A stretch of 64,000 bases of DNA from Pseudomonas putida (GTDB lineage: Bacteria; Pseudomonadota; Gammaproteobacteria; Pseudomonadales; Pseudomonadaceae). A program made the translations under genes and the position numbers. The notes below the pieces were generated by a model that made no database searches, was not told the DNA's origin, and saw only the letters and a list, made by a program, of their open reading frames with translations. This document shows, piece by piece, positions 26,603 through 35,184 of the stretch; position 1 is the first letter of the stretch, and every line of letters starts with the position of its first letter. The DNA lies in contig NZ_CP039371.1 in assembly GCF_005080685.1 (NCBI RefSeq), positions 3,038,001 to 3,102,000 on the forward strand, read 5' to 3'.

Positions 26603-28648
26603 ATGCATCGCGACTTCCCGGACAATACCGACCCGCACCAGGCGTTTCCAGCCACTGCCGCCGAACGCTTGCAGCTTGCACTCGACGCTGGTGCGATCAT
26701 CGGTACCTGGGTCTGGGACATTCCCAACAATCGCGTGACAGCCGACGAACGCTTCTCGCGTTCCTTCGACCTGCCTGCCGACAAGTGCATGGCCGGCATC
26801 CCCATCGAGGAGGCTTTCGCCTCGATCCACCCTGATGATCGCGAGCGGGTGTCGGTCGGTATCCAGGACGCCGTGGGCCGAGGGGGCGCCTACCGGTGCG
26901 AGTATCGCGTTCGCCAACAGGACGGCAGTTACCGTTGGGTCGAGGCCAACGGCCGTGTCGAACTGAATGCCAAAGGGCTTGGGGTGCGCTTCCCGGGGGT
27001 GCTCATGGATATCGAGTCGCGCCGGGCCGCCGAGGCCGAACGCGACCGCATGACGACATTGCTGCGCACATTCACTGCCGCCGTGCCGGGTGTGGTCTAT
27101 GCCAAGGACCTGGATGGTCGGATGCTGGTCGCCAACCACGGCGCCACTCGGGTGATCGGCAAGGAGCCTTCGTTCTACCTGGGCAAGACCGACCTGGAGT
27201 TCCTGGAGGACAAGGAGCAGGCGCGCCAGCTGATGGACACTGACCAACGGATCATGCACGGCGGCAAGGCGGTGCAGATCGAAGAGCGCGTCGATATGCC
27301 CGATGGCTCTGCCACCTACTGGCTGTCTATCAAGGCGCCATTGCTGAACGACGCTGGCGTGGTCACCGGCTTGATTGGCTCGTCGATCGATGTCACGGCT
27401 CGCAAGGAGGCTGAAGCCCAGTTGCTGGAACTGAATCGCACCCTGGAGGCCCGAGTCAGCGAAGCGGTGGCCGAGCGCGAGGCCGCCCAGGCTGCGTTGC
27501 GCCAATCGCAGAAGATGGAGGCAGTCGGCCAATTGACTGGGGGCATCGCCCACGACTTCAACAATTTGCTGGCGGGTATCACGGGCAGCCTGGACCTGAT
27601 CAAGCTGCGCCTGGGCCAAGGCCGCATCGCCGATGTCGAGCGCTACCTGTCGGTGGCGCACGGTGCGGCGCAGCGCGCAGCATCGCTGACTCACCGGCTG
27701 CTGGCCTTTTCGAGACGCCAGACGTTGCTTCCGGTACCTACCGACGTGAATGTCCTGATTCGCGACATGCAAGAGCTGATCGACCGAACCGTGGGCCCAT
27801 CGATCTGCCTCAATGTGGTTCTCGAAGCGGCTGCGAGCACTTGCCTGGTCGACCCCGCGCAGGTCGAGAATGCGCTGTTGAACCTGTGCATCAATGCCCG
27901 CGACGCCTTGCCCAACGGCGGCGAGATCGCCATCTGCACCTATAATCAGGCGCTGCAGCGAGGCCCGCAGCTCGACCCGGAATTGGTGCCGGGCATCTAC
28001 CTGACCATCTGCGTAGCCGATGACGGCGTGGGCATGAACGCCGAAACCTTGGGCAAGGCGTTCGACCCGTTCTTCACCACCAAGCCGGTAGGCGCTGGCA
28101 CTGGCCTGGGGTTGTCGATGATCTACGGTTTCGCCAAGCAGTCTGGCGGCCAGGTGAGAATCGAATCCCATGAAGGCAAGGGGACTCGTGTCTACCTGCA
28201 ACTGCCCAGCCATGCTGTCCAGGCTGAGGCACCGTATCCCGTGCGCCCGACCGCCGAAGCGCCATGGGCATCGGCGGGTGAAACGGTGCTGGTGGTCGAT
28301 GACGAACCTTCGGTGAGATTGTTCGTGAGCGAGGTGCTGGGCAATTATGGCTATGTCGTCATCGAGGCGGCGGACAGTCTCGCGGGCCTGCAATTGTTGC
28401 GTTCCGATACCCGGATCGATCTGTTGGTGACGGATATCGGCCTGCCAGGGGGTATCGATGGCCGGCAAATGGCGCAGGCCGGCCGTGAAACGCGGCCTGG
28501 GTTGCCGGTGCTGTTCATGTCTGGCTATGCGCAGCCGCATGTGTTGGACGATACCCCGGCCGATCCACTGACTGCGGTGATGGGCAAGCCATTTGCCCTG
28601 GAGGCGTTGACGCGCCATGTGGAAGGTTTGCTGCGTAGGCCAGGGTAG
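26603..28648 (+). CDS. Soluble hybrid sensor histidine kinase with two PAS domains and receiver
   Basis: A 681-residue protein without clear membrane segments. PAS/PAC units (about residues 20-145 and 150-275) precede a coiled coil, the H-box GGIAHDFNNLL (phosphorylated histidine near 315), and a HATPase domain with NLCINARDA, DDGVGM, FDPFFTTK and GTGLGLS. A C-terminal receiver with LLVTDIGLPGG supplies the phospho-acceptor aspartate. It follows the sigma-54 activator by 52 bp on the same strand. It probably senses a cytoplasmic cue; no separate output regulator is adjacent. Confidence 0.87.
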   Translation: MHRDFPDNTDPHQAFPATAAERLQLALDAGAIIGTWVWDIPNNRVTADERFSRSFDLPADKCMAGIPIEEAFASIHPDDRERVSVGIQDAVGRGGAYRCEYRVRQQDGSYRWVEANGRVELNAKGLGVRFPGVLMDIESRRAAEAERDRMTTLLRTFTAAVPGVVYAKDLDGRMLVANHGATRVIGKEPSFYLGKTDLEFLEDKEQARQLMDTDQRIMHGGKAVQIEERVDMPDGSATYWLSIKAPLLNDAGVVTGLIGSSIDVTARKEAEAQLLELNRTLEARVSEAVAEREAAQAALRQSQKMEAVGQLTGGIAHDFNNLLAGITGSLDLIKLRLGQGRIADVERYLSVAHGAAQRAASLTHRLLAFSRRQTLLPVPTDVNVLIRDMQELIDRTVGPSICLNVVLEAAASTCLVDPAQVENALLNLCINARDALPNGGEIAICTYNQALQRGPQLDPELVPGIYLTICVADDGVGMNAETLGKAFDPFFTTKPVGAGTGLGLSMIYGFAKQSGGQVRIESHEGKGTRVYLQLPSHAVQAEAPYPVRPTAEAPWASAGETVLVVDDEPSVRLFVSEVLGNYGYVVIEAADSLAGLQLLRSDTRIDLLVTDIGLPGGIDGRQMAQAGRETRPGLPVLFMSGYAQPHVLDDTPADPLTAVMGKPFALEALTRHVEGLLRRPG

Positions 28649-28665
28649 GGGAGCTTGAGCGCAGG

Positions 28666-28839
28666 TCAGCCCTGGGTGTCGCGCCACCGTTGAAACCGGG
28701 TCACCGCGATATGGGTAACGGCGGCCACCAGGCAGAGCAGGCCTACCTTCATGCTACCTTCTACGGCAAAGTGCTCAAGCACGGTTCCGACGGCCATGAC
28801 GCAGATGAAGATGGCGGCTGGTAACAAGAGTTTGTTCAT
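28666..28839 (-). CDS. Small two-helix membrane protein (57 residues)
   Basis: The frame encodes 57 residues starting MNKLLLPAAIFICVMAVGTVLEHF, then a second hydrophobic helix (MKVGLLCLVAAVTHIAV) and a basic tail RFQRWRDTQG. AGGAAG lies 5 bp before the ATG, an excellent ribosome site. Its coding pattern and clear translation signal make it real, but I do not recognise the family. It converges with the sensor kinase gene and could be an inner-membrane accessory peptide. Confidence 0.65.
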   Translation of the reverse strand: MNKLLLPAAIFICVMAVGTVLEHFAVEGSMKVGLLCLVAAVTHIAVTRFQRWRDTQG

Positions 28840-28932
28840 TACTACTTCCTGGGTCGAAAGACAAAAGCGTGGGGGATGATACCTGGGTTAGGGGGCTTTG
28901 GGCTTTGGGATTGGGTGGTTGATCCGAGGGGT

Positions 28933-29364
28933 GTAGCGGCGCTACCGGCCCCTTCCGCCTTTACGGCGGGTCCCTTTTTTCTTGGAAAAAGGGACGCAAA
29001 ACCGCTTGCTCCCACATACGGCCCCTACGCTGCGCTTCGGGGTTCCCTCGCTTCGGCGGCTTGCGGGCCCGCGCGGCCTACGACTTGCTCCGCAAGTCTA
29101 CATCTCGCGCCTCCGGCTACGCCGGAGGGTGCTGCGCACCTGGCCCTCCAGCCGCCTACGCTCGGCCTCCTGAGGTCGCGGGTAGATCAAGATCAAGATC
29201 AACAGCCAGAGCAAGATCAACAGCCAGAGCAACGGCAGGCGAATCGCTGCGCTCTCGCGGTTTACCTATCGCTTCGTGGTGGAGCGGCCAGCGCGATCTG
29301 TCTTCGAAGATAACGCCAGTGGCTGCGCCGCCGTAAAGGCGGAAAGGGCCAGTAGCGCCGCTAC
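28933..29364. repeat. 432-bp element bounded by 36-bp inverted repeats
   Basis: The ends (28933-28968 and 29329-29364) are inverted repeats matching at 34 of 36 bases, beginning GTAGCGGCGCTAC. The interior is rich in hairpins, for example around 28970-28995 (an A/T-rich stem) and CCTCCGG/CCGGAGG near 29111-29130, and has an 18-bp tandem duplication (AGATCAACAGCCAGAGCA, twice at 29196-29231). No convincing gene is present; open frames here lack ribosome sites. It looks like a dispersed, structured Pseudomonas repeat and fills the large gap between genes. Confidence 0.75.
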
Positions 29365-29428
29365 CCAAATGGATCTGTCCCAGTCTCAATTGTCCCAGTT
29401 TTAATGATCCCGCCTGAGGCAAGCATCC

Positions 29429-29761
29429 ATGTACCCCACAACACCCGATGGCAGATACTTCGTGGTCAACGGCCGTCTCTGGCGCTGCAGCAACCCGGCT
29501 CTCCCGGAGGACGCACGCCAGCACCTGGTGCAACAGCTCATGTCGGCGCGTCGAGCTGTGAAGCAAGCAAAGATGAGAGACGACACCGAAGCCCTGAAAG
29601 AAGCCCGTAGGCGAGTGCATGAAGCCAAAGTGGCGCTCGGTGAACGGGGCCCGGTCTGGTGGCAGGACGCGAGCCCCGATCTCAATCGTCACGATGTCGA
29701 GAACACGCCCTACGCGGCTTGGTTCAGAGCGCTGGGAGCGGCACCTCGAGGTCAAGACTGA
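29429..29761 (+). CDS. Hypothetical protein, 110 residues, charged central helix
   Basis: A small soluble protein starting MYPTTPDGRYFVVNGRLWRC, then a long charged helix (QQLMSARRAVKQAKMRD to RRRVHEAKVALGERG), and ending with WWQDASPDLNRHDVENTPYAAWFRALG. A GAGG run lies about 9 bp before the ATG. The N-terminal and C-terminal blocks look like a conserved uncharacterised family, but I do not know a function. It lies just outside the inverted-repeat element. Confidence 0.7.
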   Translation: MYPTTPDGRYFVVNGRLWRCSNPALPEDARQHLVQQLMSARRAVKQAKMRDDTEALKEARRRVHEAKVALGERGPVWWQDASPDLNRHDVENTPYAAWFRALGAAPRGQD

Positions 29762-29871
29762 ACGAGCGGCAGATGCCAGGCCAGGTGATAGCCTTTTGCT
29801 CAACCACGGAAGCCTCTAGAATGCGCCTCGCACTCAAGGGAGTGTTTTCTAGGATTAGCAAGGAAGTCGAT

Positions 29872-30507
29872 ATGCAATTGGGAAAAGCTTTAGGCCTGCT
29901 CTTGGCCTTGAGTCTGGGTGGATGCGCCAGCTTCACCAAGGATGAAGTAGCGCCGGTAGACCTGCCATCGATGGCGAACTACCAAAACAAACCGAATGTC
30001 TACGTGGACTTCGACTTCTACCAGGGCAATCCTGACAATGCCTCTGCCAACGAGGTCCCCCAGGCTCGCGAGATGCTCAAGCCTGAGCTTAAGCGTGCGT
30101 TCAGCGAGTCGGGCCTCTTCGGCCGCGTGACCTTCGATGAGTTCGACAGGCAACCTGGCGACTACAGCCTTCGACTGAAGGTCTACAACCACGCGCCAGG
30201 CGGTGGTCAGATGGCGCTAGCGTTCATCAGCGGCCTGACCTTGACCATCATCCCGTCAGTTGCCACCGATCAGTACACCATGAGTCTGGAGACCCTAGAT
30301 GAACGCGGCCAGTCGTTGGGCAAGACCAGCAACCATGATGCGATCAATACCTGGATGGGAATCTGGTTCCTGCCAATGGTGGGCAACACGCCGAAGGATG
30401 CTGTTACCGATACCTTCACTCGCCAGGTCAACGACTTGTTGAAGAACTGGGTGGACAGCAATCGCATGAAGTACTCCGCTGTCGAGACACTTGCTCCCCG
30501 GGGTTGA
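29872..30507 (+). CDS. Predicted lipoprotein, 211 residues
   Basis: A lipoprotein with a signal peptide and lipobox LSLGGCAS (cysteine near residue 20). The mature part has beta-strand-rich segments (NVYVDFDFYQGN, YSLRLKVYNHAPGG) and one hydrophobic stretch ALAFISGLTLTIIPSV. AAGGAAG precedes ATG 29872; longer upstream frames lack this. I do not recognise the family. It converges with a second lipoprotein gene across a strong terminator, and both share a pattern of predicting tolerance- or envelope-type lipoproteins without further evidence. Confidence 0.75.
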   Translation: MQLGKALGLLLALSLGGCASFTKDEVAPVDLPSMANYQNKPNVYVDFDFYQGNPDNASANEVPQAREMLKPELKRAFSESGLFGRVTFDEFDRQPGDYSLRLKVYNHAPGGGQMALAFISGLTLTIIPSVATDQYTMSLETLDERGQSLGKTSNHDAINTWMGIWFLPMVGNTPKDAVTDTFTRQVNDLLKNWVDSNRMKYSAVETLAPRG

Positions 30508-30530
30508 ACGTCTTGCGGACATCGACATTG

Positions 30531-30561
30531 AAAAAAGAGCCGCAATCGCGGCTCTTTTTTT
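30531..30561. terminator. Bidirectional intrinsic terminator
   Basis: An A-run, the stem GAGCCGC/GCGGCTC with an AATC loop, and a T-run (30555-30561) form a symmetrical terminator between the two convergent lipoprotein genes. Confidence 0.92.
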
Positions 30562-30563
30562 GC

Positions 30564-31109
30564 TCATTTCAGCGCTTGAACGAATTGCGGATCACTGTAG
30601 AGGCTCTTCAACAGAGCTTGCAGCATGGGGTTGTAGTTGTTGGCCGCCGCAGGAATCGCGATCGGACCGAAGAAACTACTATCCCAATCACGCTCCACGT
30701 TCTTGGTGCTGTCATAAACCACCTGGTCACCCTTGCGCAAAGTGAAGCGCGCCGCCAGCTCGCCATGCCCATTGACCACGCCGGTATTGAGCTGGCTCTT
30801 CACCAACTGAATCTGCAACTGTCGGTCAGCGCGTGGGTCGAGTAACCCTGCGTGGCGCAGTTCATCGTTGATCGCGGCCTGGATGTGCAGGGGGATACTG
30901 CCCTCGGGTGAGGAGATCGGGTTCAACCGCACCATCAGCGAACCTTGGCCTGGATCGGCGTTTACCTGGGCGTCACGCACAGGTTGTATCGGCTCACTCT
31001 GCTTGAGTTGCTGGACGTTCTGGAAACTCGGCTCATAGCGGGCCATGGTCACGCCACAACCTTGAAGCAGCAGTGCGCAGAACGGGAGGGCCAGGTAAAA
31101 CGTCTTCAC
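30564..31109 (-). CDS. Predicted lipoprotein, 181 residues
   Basis: A lipoprotein starting MKTFYLALPFCALLLQGCGV, with the lipobox cysteine at residue 18. The mature protein contains QVNADPGQGSLMVRLNP and DELRHAGLLDPRADRQLQIQLVKSQL, a pattern seen in small envelope lipoproteins, and ends LYSDPQFVQALK. No defined family is recognised. It converges with the preceding lipoprotein gene and is close to a DapA paralogue, from which it is separated by about 70 bp. Confidence 0.75.
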   Translation of the reverse strand: MKTFYLALPFCALLLQGCGVTMARYEPSFQNVQQLKQSEPIQPVRDAQVNADPGQGSLMVRLNPISSPEGSIPLHIQAAINDELRHAGLLDPRADRQLQIQLVKSQLNTGVVNGHGELAARFTLRKGDQVVYDSTKNVERDWDSSFFGPIAIPAAANNYNPMLQALLKSLYSDPQFVQALK

Positions 31110-31182
31110 GGCGAATCCTTGCGTGAGGTAAAGGGAGCGAGATTATCGACAGATAGCCCCAGGCCATCAAGCACGATCACGA

Positions 31183-32049
31183 CTACACCGCCAAGACTTT
31201 CAAGACCTGTCGCAATCGTTCCCGTGTCGAAGCCGTACACACCTGCATCGGCTCGCGCAGTTCATCGGCCATCAATCCCATCTCCGCCAGTGCAGCCTTC
31301 ACCACAGCAGGATTGGGCTCTGCGAATGCCACCTGAATCCATGGCAGCAACCGGTTGAACGCGGCGCGGCCAGCCACCAGGTCTGCGGCATCCATCGCAG
31401 TCATCAGCTGGACGTAGAGATCTGCGCGAACATGCGCCGAGGCAGAGATCGCGCCAGCACCGCCCAGGGCCAGGGTGGTGAGAATATTGATGTCCTCTCC
31501 GGTAAGCACCTCGGCATACCCATCATTGATCAGCGCGAGGGTGGTCTCGATATCCCCGCTGCAATCCTTGACCGCGGCGATGTTCGGGTGGCGCACGATC
31601 CGCCTGAGCGTTTCCCGCTCGATGCGCACGCCGGTGCGATACGGGATGTCGTAAAGCACGACCGGTACCGACGATGCATTCGCCACCGCCTCAAAGAATG
31701 CTTCGAGACCTGCCTGCGAGGGCCGGACGTAATAGGGCGCAGGCACGAGCACCCCGGCAATGTCGCGGCTCTGGACCTTCTGCTGAAACGCCAGCAGCTC
31801 GGCCAGGTTGTTGCCCGCCACCCCCATGATCACCTGATCCGGCCGCGCCCATGCGAGCACGGCATCCAGCACCTGGAGTTGTTCATCCTTGTTCATTGCA
31901 GCGGCTTCGCCCGTCGTGCCGCACACGACCAGGCCCCTCACGCCTTCGCCCAGGAGCTTTTTCACCAAGCCTTCGAGGGCAAGGAAATCGACGTGCCCCG
32001 AACGAAATGGCGTGGCCAGTGCAACCCAGATACCGCGGAAATTAGACAT
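31183..32049 (-). CDS. DapA-family (N-acetylneuraminate lyase superfamily) aldolase
   Basis: A 288-residue TIM-barrel protein with GTTGEAAAMN, the tyrosine in VLYDIPYRTG, and the Schiff-base lysine in AAVKDCSGD. These fit 4-hydroxy-tetrahydrodipicolinate synthase, which condenses pyruvate with aspartate semialdehyde. The gene stands alone and not in a lysine context, so it may be a paralogue acting on another pyruvate-type condensation. Upstream (32050-32399) lies a 350-bp gap with no well-supported gene except a doubtful small frame. Confidence 0.85.
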   Translation of the reverse strand: MSNFRGIWVALATPFRSGHVDFLALEGLVKKLLGEGVRGLVVCGTTGEAAAMNKDEQLQVLDAVLAWARPDQVIMGVAGNNLAELLAFQQKVQSRDIAGVLVPAPYYVRPSQAGLEAFFEAVANASSVPVVLYDIPYRTGVRIERETLRRIVRHPNIAAVKDCSGDIETTLALINDGYAEVLTGEDINILTTLALGGAGAISASAHVRADLYVQLMTAMDAADLVAGRAAFNRLLPWIQVAFAEPNPAVVKAALAEMGLMADELREPMQVCTASTRERLRQVLKVLAV

Positions 32050-32162
32050 GCATGACTCCTCAGGCAGACCGATTGGTCGACGTCAGAGGAGAGAAAGGAA
32101 TCAAGCGGGGAAACCTGGCGCTATCTTGTCCTGTCAGCTCATCTGACGGGACAGCGCCCCGG

Positions 32163-32348
32163 TCAAATGAGCGGCTGTTTCTTGGATTTCTTGGCAACGG
32201 ACACGCATGCGCTTGCCGGGGCAGGGAAGCCCGGGGCAGTCAGCATGGCGTTGGCGATGAGAATCATGGCTGATCCGTTGTAAAAATCTGTAACCGGATA
32301 ATGCGCAGGACCGACGGGCTTCGTCAACACCCCGTTGAAACACTGCAA
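32163..32348 (-). CDS. Doubtful small ORF, 61 residues
   Basis: A frame with a hydrophobic middle (SAMILIANAMLTAPGFPAPA) and a basic tail KKSKKQPLI, in the gap before the DapA-like gene. An internal ATG would give about 34 residues. No strong ribosome site is seen, so translation is uncertain. It is recorded because it has plausible codon use and otherwise fills an empty stretch. Confidence 0.25.
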   Translation of the reverse strand: MQCFNGVLTKPVGPAHYPVTDFYNGSAMILIANAMLTAPGFPAPASACVSVAKKSKKQPLI

Positions 32349-32355
32349 ACGAACA

Positions 32356-32375
32356 TGCCCCCGCGTACGGGGGCA
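32356..32375. terminator. Hairpin downstream of the GMC oxidoreductase gene
   Basis: TGCCCCCG (32356-32363) pairs with CGGGGGCA (32368-32375) around a CGTA loop, 25 bp after the oxidoreductase stop on the minus strand. No T-run follows, so it may end transcription only weakly or with help from Rho. Confidence 0.5.
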
Positions 32376-32399
32376 GTCTCACCGGTCAGCGTGCAGCCC

Positions 32400-33968
32400 T
32401 CATACCGCGCCGGTTTTCAAGGCATTGGCTATGTGTTCGGCTTGCCGGATCGCCAGGCTGACGATGGTCAAGGTGGGGTTTTCCGCCGCGCTGGTGGTGA
32501 ACTGGCTGCCATCGGAAATGAACAGGTTCGCCACCTCGTGCGCCTGGCCATGCTTGTTGCACACGCCATCGCCTTCTTTGGCGCTCATGCGACAGGTGCC
32601 CAGGTTATGCGTCGAGGGGTAGGGTGGCACACGATGGGTTTTCAATGCGCCGACCGCCTCGTAAACCGCGGCGCCTTGCTTGTAGGCATGTTCGCGCATG
32701 GCGATGTCGTTGGGATGGTCATCGTAATGCACGTTGGCCACCGGCATGCCGAAGCGATCCTTGACCGTGTCGTTCAAGGTGATGCGGTTGCTTTCCCGTG
32801 GCATGTCCTCGCCGACCAGCCACATGCCCGCCAGGTGGGTGTAATTGTCCATCACCCGGGCGAAGTCCCGCCCCCAGGCGCCTGGCTGGAAGAATGCGGC
32901 CATGAAGGACGGCCCCAGGGAAATGGTTTCCATCTCGTAGCCACCGACGAACCCGCGGTCAGGGTTGAAATGCACCTCGTCACTGATGATGCCCGCCATG
33001 ATGGTGCCTCGGTAGAAATGCACCGGATCCTTGAATTCGGCGAACACCGAGCCGGTGGTATGGCGCATGTAGTGCTTGCCGACCATGCCCGAGCCGTTGG
33101 CCAGTCCATGAGGAAACAGGCTGCTGGAGGAGTTGAGCAGCAAGCGCGGCGTCTCGATGGCGTTGCCGGCGACCGCGACCACGCGGGCCTTCTGGCGCTG
33201 CATGCGACCCTGGGCGTCGGCGTAGACCACGGCGCTGACACGGCCTTTGGCATCGTGCTCGAGGTTGATCGCCTGGGCCTGGGTGCGCAATTCGAGCTTG
33301 CCGGTGGCTTCGGCCTCGGGAATTTCCGTGTAGAGGGTCGACCACTTCGCCCCCATCTTGCAGCCCTGGAAGCAGAACCCCAGTTGCATGCACTGGGCCC
33401 TGCCGGCACGGGCGCGGCTGTTGATCGCCATATGGCCGGTGCTGCAATGCTTGTACCCAAGCTTCTGTGCGCCGTTGTACATCACCTGGAAGTTGTTGTT
33501 GCCCGGCAAGCCAGGGATATCGTTGGTACGGGTGACGCCCATCTTGTTCTCGGCCCTGGCATAGAACGGCTCGAGCTCCGCCAGGGTCAGCGGCCAGTCG
33601 AGCAGGTTGGCACCCTCGATATCGCCGTAGATCTGCCTGGCCCTGAATTCATGTTCCTGCAGCCGCAGGCTGGCGCCGGCCCAGTGCGTGGTGGTGCCGC
33701 CGACTGTCTTGCAGATCCAGGCCGGTAGATTGGGGAAGTCCTTGGCGATCTGCCAAGTGCCGGAGGTGGTGCGTGTGTCGCCCCAGGACAGTTGCTGGAA
33801 CGAAGGCCATTCATCATTGATGAAGGTCGCCGAGGACTGGCGCTCGCCAGCCTCGAGCAGCACTACCGGAATACCCTGCTGGCAAAGCTCGTTGGCCAAC
33901 GTGCCTCCGCCTGCGCCCGAGCCGATGATTACCACAACGGAGTCGTCGTCCAAATCGTATTGGGTCAT
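32400..33968 (-). CDS. GMC-family flavoprotein dehydrogenase (gluconate 2-dehydrogenase-like large subunit)
   Basis: A 522-residue FAD enzyme with the N-terminal dinucleotide motif VVIIGSGAGGGTLANEL, TTTHWAGASLR, and the C-terminal active-site block STHNLGTCRM, typical of the GMC family subgroup of gluconate or sugar dehydrogenases. It follows a Tat-exported gamma subunit by 10 bp. Those enzymes normally also need a membrane cytochrome c subunit, which is missing here, so electrons may leave by a different partner encoded elsewhere. Confidence 0.87.
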   Translation of the reverse strand: MTQYDLDDDSVVVIIGSGAGGGTLANELCQQGIPVVLLEAGERQSSATFINDEWPSFQQLSWGDTRTTSGTWQIAKDFPNLPAWICKTVGGTTTHWAGASLRLQEHEFRARQIYGDIEGANLLDWPLTLAELEPFYARAENKMGVTRTNDIPGLPGNNNFQVMYNGAQKLGYKHCSTGHMAINSRARAGRAQCMQLGFCFQGCKMGAKWSTLYTEIPEAEATGKLELRTQAQAINLEHDAKGRVSAVVYADAQGRMQRQKARVVAVAGNAIETPRLLLNSSSSLFPHGLANGSGMVGKHYMRHTTGSVFAEFKDPVHFYRGTIMAGIISDEVHFNPDRGFVGGYEMETISLGPSFMAAFFQPGAWGRDFARVMDNYTHLAGMWLVGEDMPRESNRITLNDTVKDRFGMPVANVHYDDHPNDIAMREHAYKQGAAVYEAVGALKTHRVPPYPSTHNLGTCRMSAKEGDGVCNKHGQAHEVANLFISDGSQFTTSAAENPTLTIVSLAIRQAEHIANALKTGAV

Positions 33969-33978
33969 GATCGCTACC

Positions 33979-34539
33979 TCAGGAGAATGCAGGAGGGCTG
34001 GCTTCGGCAGGCGCCGCTTGCAGCCAGTCGAGGTCGTTGAAACCGCGCATCAGGTAGCCACCCTTGGGGAAGGATGCGCCTTCATAGCCGAAGTGCGCAT
34101 AGGCCAGTTCGTTGCTGTACAGCGCGGTGACCGAGACCGAGCGAACCAGGTTGAAAAAGGGCGCCTGCGCAATGGCCTGCAGTGCCGCCACCTGGCGCGA
34201 TTCGTCCTGTTTCGCCCAGACCCCGCCTGCTTGCGTGTCCAGGGCTGCCAGCCCCTGTTCGATCATGGGGCGAATCGATGGGTCGGAGGCAGCCCGTTCA
34301 TCCAGCGCCTTCACTACCAGCGCGTAGACGGCGTCCTCCATGTTGTCGTGAGGATAGATACGGCGTACCACGGTGAGCAGCTTCGCCGCCTGGTCGCTAC
34401 TGAGGGAATGGGTTTCCAGTGCCCAGGTATGGCTGGGCGCAAGCAGTGCAATGGGGCCGGAAGAGAACAGCAGGGTGCCTAGCAGCAGGCCGCCGCTGCC
34501 TTGCAGGAAGCGACGACGATTGACCGATGGCTCGTTCAT
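33979..34539 (-). CDS. Gluconate 2-dehydrogenase subunit 3-family protein, Tat-exported
   Basis: A 186-residue protein with a twin-arginine signal (NRRRFLQGSGGLLLGTLLF) and a gluconate 2-dehydrogenase subunit 3 domain (LLTVVRRIYPHDNMEDAVYALVVKALDE). The start at 34539 is preceded by AAAGGAGATC, an excellent ribosome site, whereas the longer upstream frame overlaps another gene. It supports periplasmic assembly or export of the following GMC enzyme. Confidence 0.9.
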   Translation of the reverse strand: MNEPSVNRRRFLQGSGGLLLGTLLFSSGPIALLAPSHTWALETHSLSSDQAAKLLTVVRRIYPHDNMEDAVYALVVKALDERAASDPSIRPMIEQGLAALDTQAGGVWAKQDESRQVAALQAIAQAPFFNLVRSVSVTALYSNELAYAHFGYEGASFPKGGYLMRGFNDLDWLQAAPAEASPPAFS

Positions 34540-34606
34540 GTGGATCTCCTTTTTGTTCTTATAGGAGCTGTACATCACGGGTAGAGCAGGTTGTGGCCTA
34601 GGTTGG

Positions 34607-34999
34607 TTATTGGTAGTGCCCGGCGCGTTGCAGCACCTCGATCTTGTAGCCGTCCGGGTCCTGGATGAAGAAAAAGCGCGCAAGCATCTCGCCGTCGCGG
34701 GTAAATTCCTTGATCGGGGCAGGCGACAGCCCCAAGGCCAGAAGGCGGGCATGCTGGCCGTCGAGGTCATCCACGGCGAAGGCCACATGGCCATAGCCGC
34801 TACCATGGGAGTAACTGTCCCGGCCTTTGTTCCAGGTCAGCTCGATCTCTGCGCCGCTTTCCTGGTCACGCAGGTAGACCAGGCTGAAATCGTCGAAGTC
34901 GAGGCGGTGGGAGGGCTTTAGGTCGAACGCTTGCGCGTAGAAATGGAGGGAGGCATCTAGGTTGCCTACACGGATCATGGTGTGTAGAAACTTGGGCAT
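34607..34999 (-). CDS. Lactoylglutathione lyase-like protein (glyoxalase I, VOC family)
   Basis: A 130-residue VOC protein close to GloA. All four metal ligands are preserved: histidine in MPKFLHTMIRV (residue 6), glutamate in EIELTWN, histidine in GYGHVAFAV, and glutamate in GYKIEVLQ. The real start is ATG 34999, with AGGAG upstream; a longer upstream frame is not supported. Glyoxalase I converts the methylglyoxal-glutathione adduct to lactoylglutathione, giving protection from reactive aldehydes. Confidence 0.88.
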   Translation of the reverse strand: MPKFLHTMIRVGNLDASLHFYAQAFDLKPSHRLDFDDFSLVYLRDQESGAEIELTWNKGRDSYSHGSGYGHVAFAVDDLDGQHARLLALGLSPAPIKEFTRDGEMLARFFFIQDPDGYKIEVLQRAGHYQ

Positions 35000-35184
35000 C
35001 GTCACGAAGCTCCTGCTTTGACTTGTTATGGATGCAGGATGGCAGCAAGCGAACGGGGCAGGGTAATAAGTGGCTATTACGTGCCCGTACTGCATGTAGT
35101 AGCGGCCTGTTACCCGTGATCGGCGCCCGCCGGTTAGCCTCGAACGGGCTACCGGACTCGGCGGCAGCACATCAAGGAGGCGTC

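Noticed and set aside
26423..28687. A 754-residue minus-strand open frame opposite the hybrid kinase
   Set aside because: The opposite strand encodes a complete kinase with all motifs; this frame has no domain.
29196..29231. Tandem 18-bp repeats considered as a CRISPR fragment
   Set aside because: The copies are directly adjacent with no spacer, and there are no cas genes.
28876..29313. A 145-residue frame inside the inverted-repeat element
   Set aside because: It begins outside and reads through palindromes; composition is that of hairpin DNA and no ribosome site is present.
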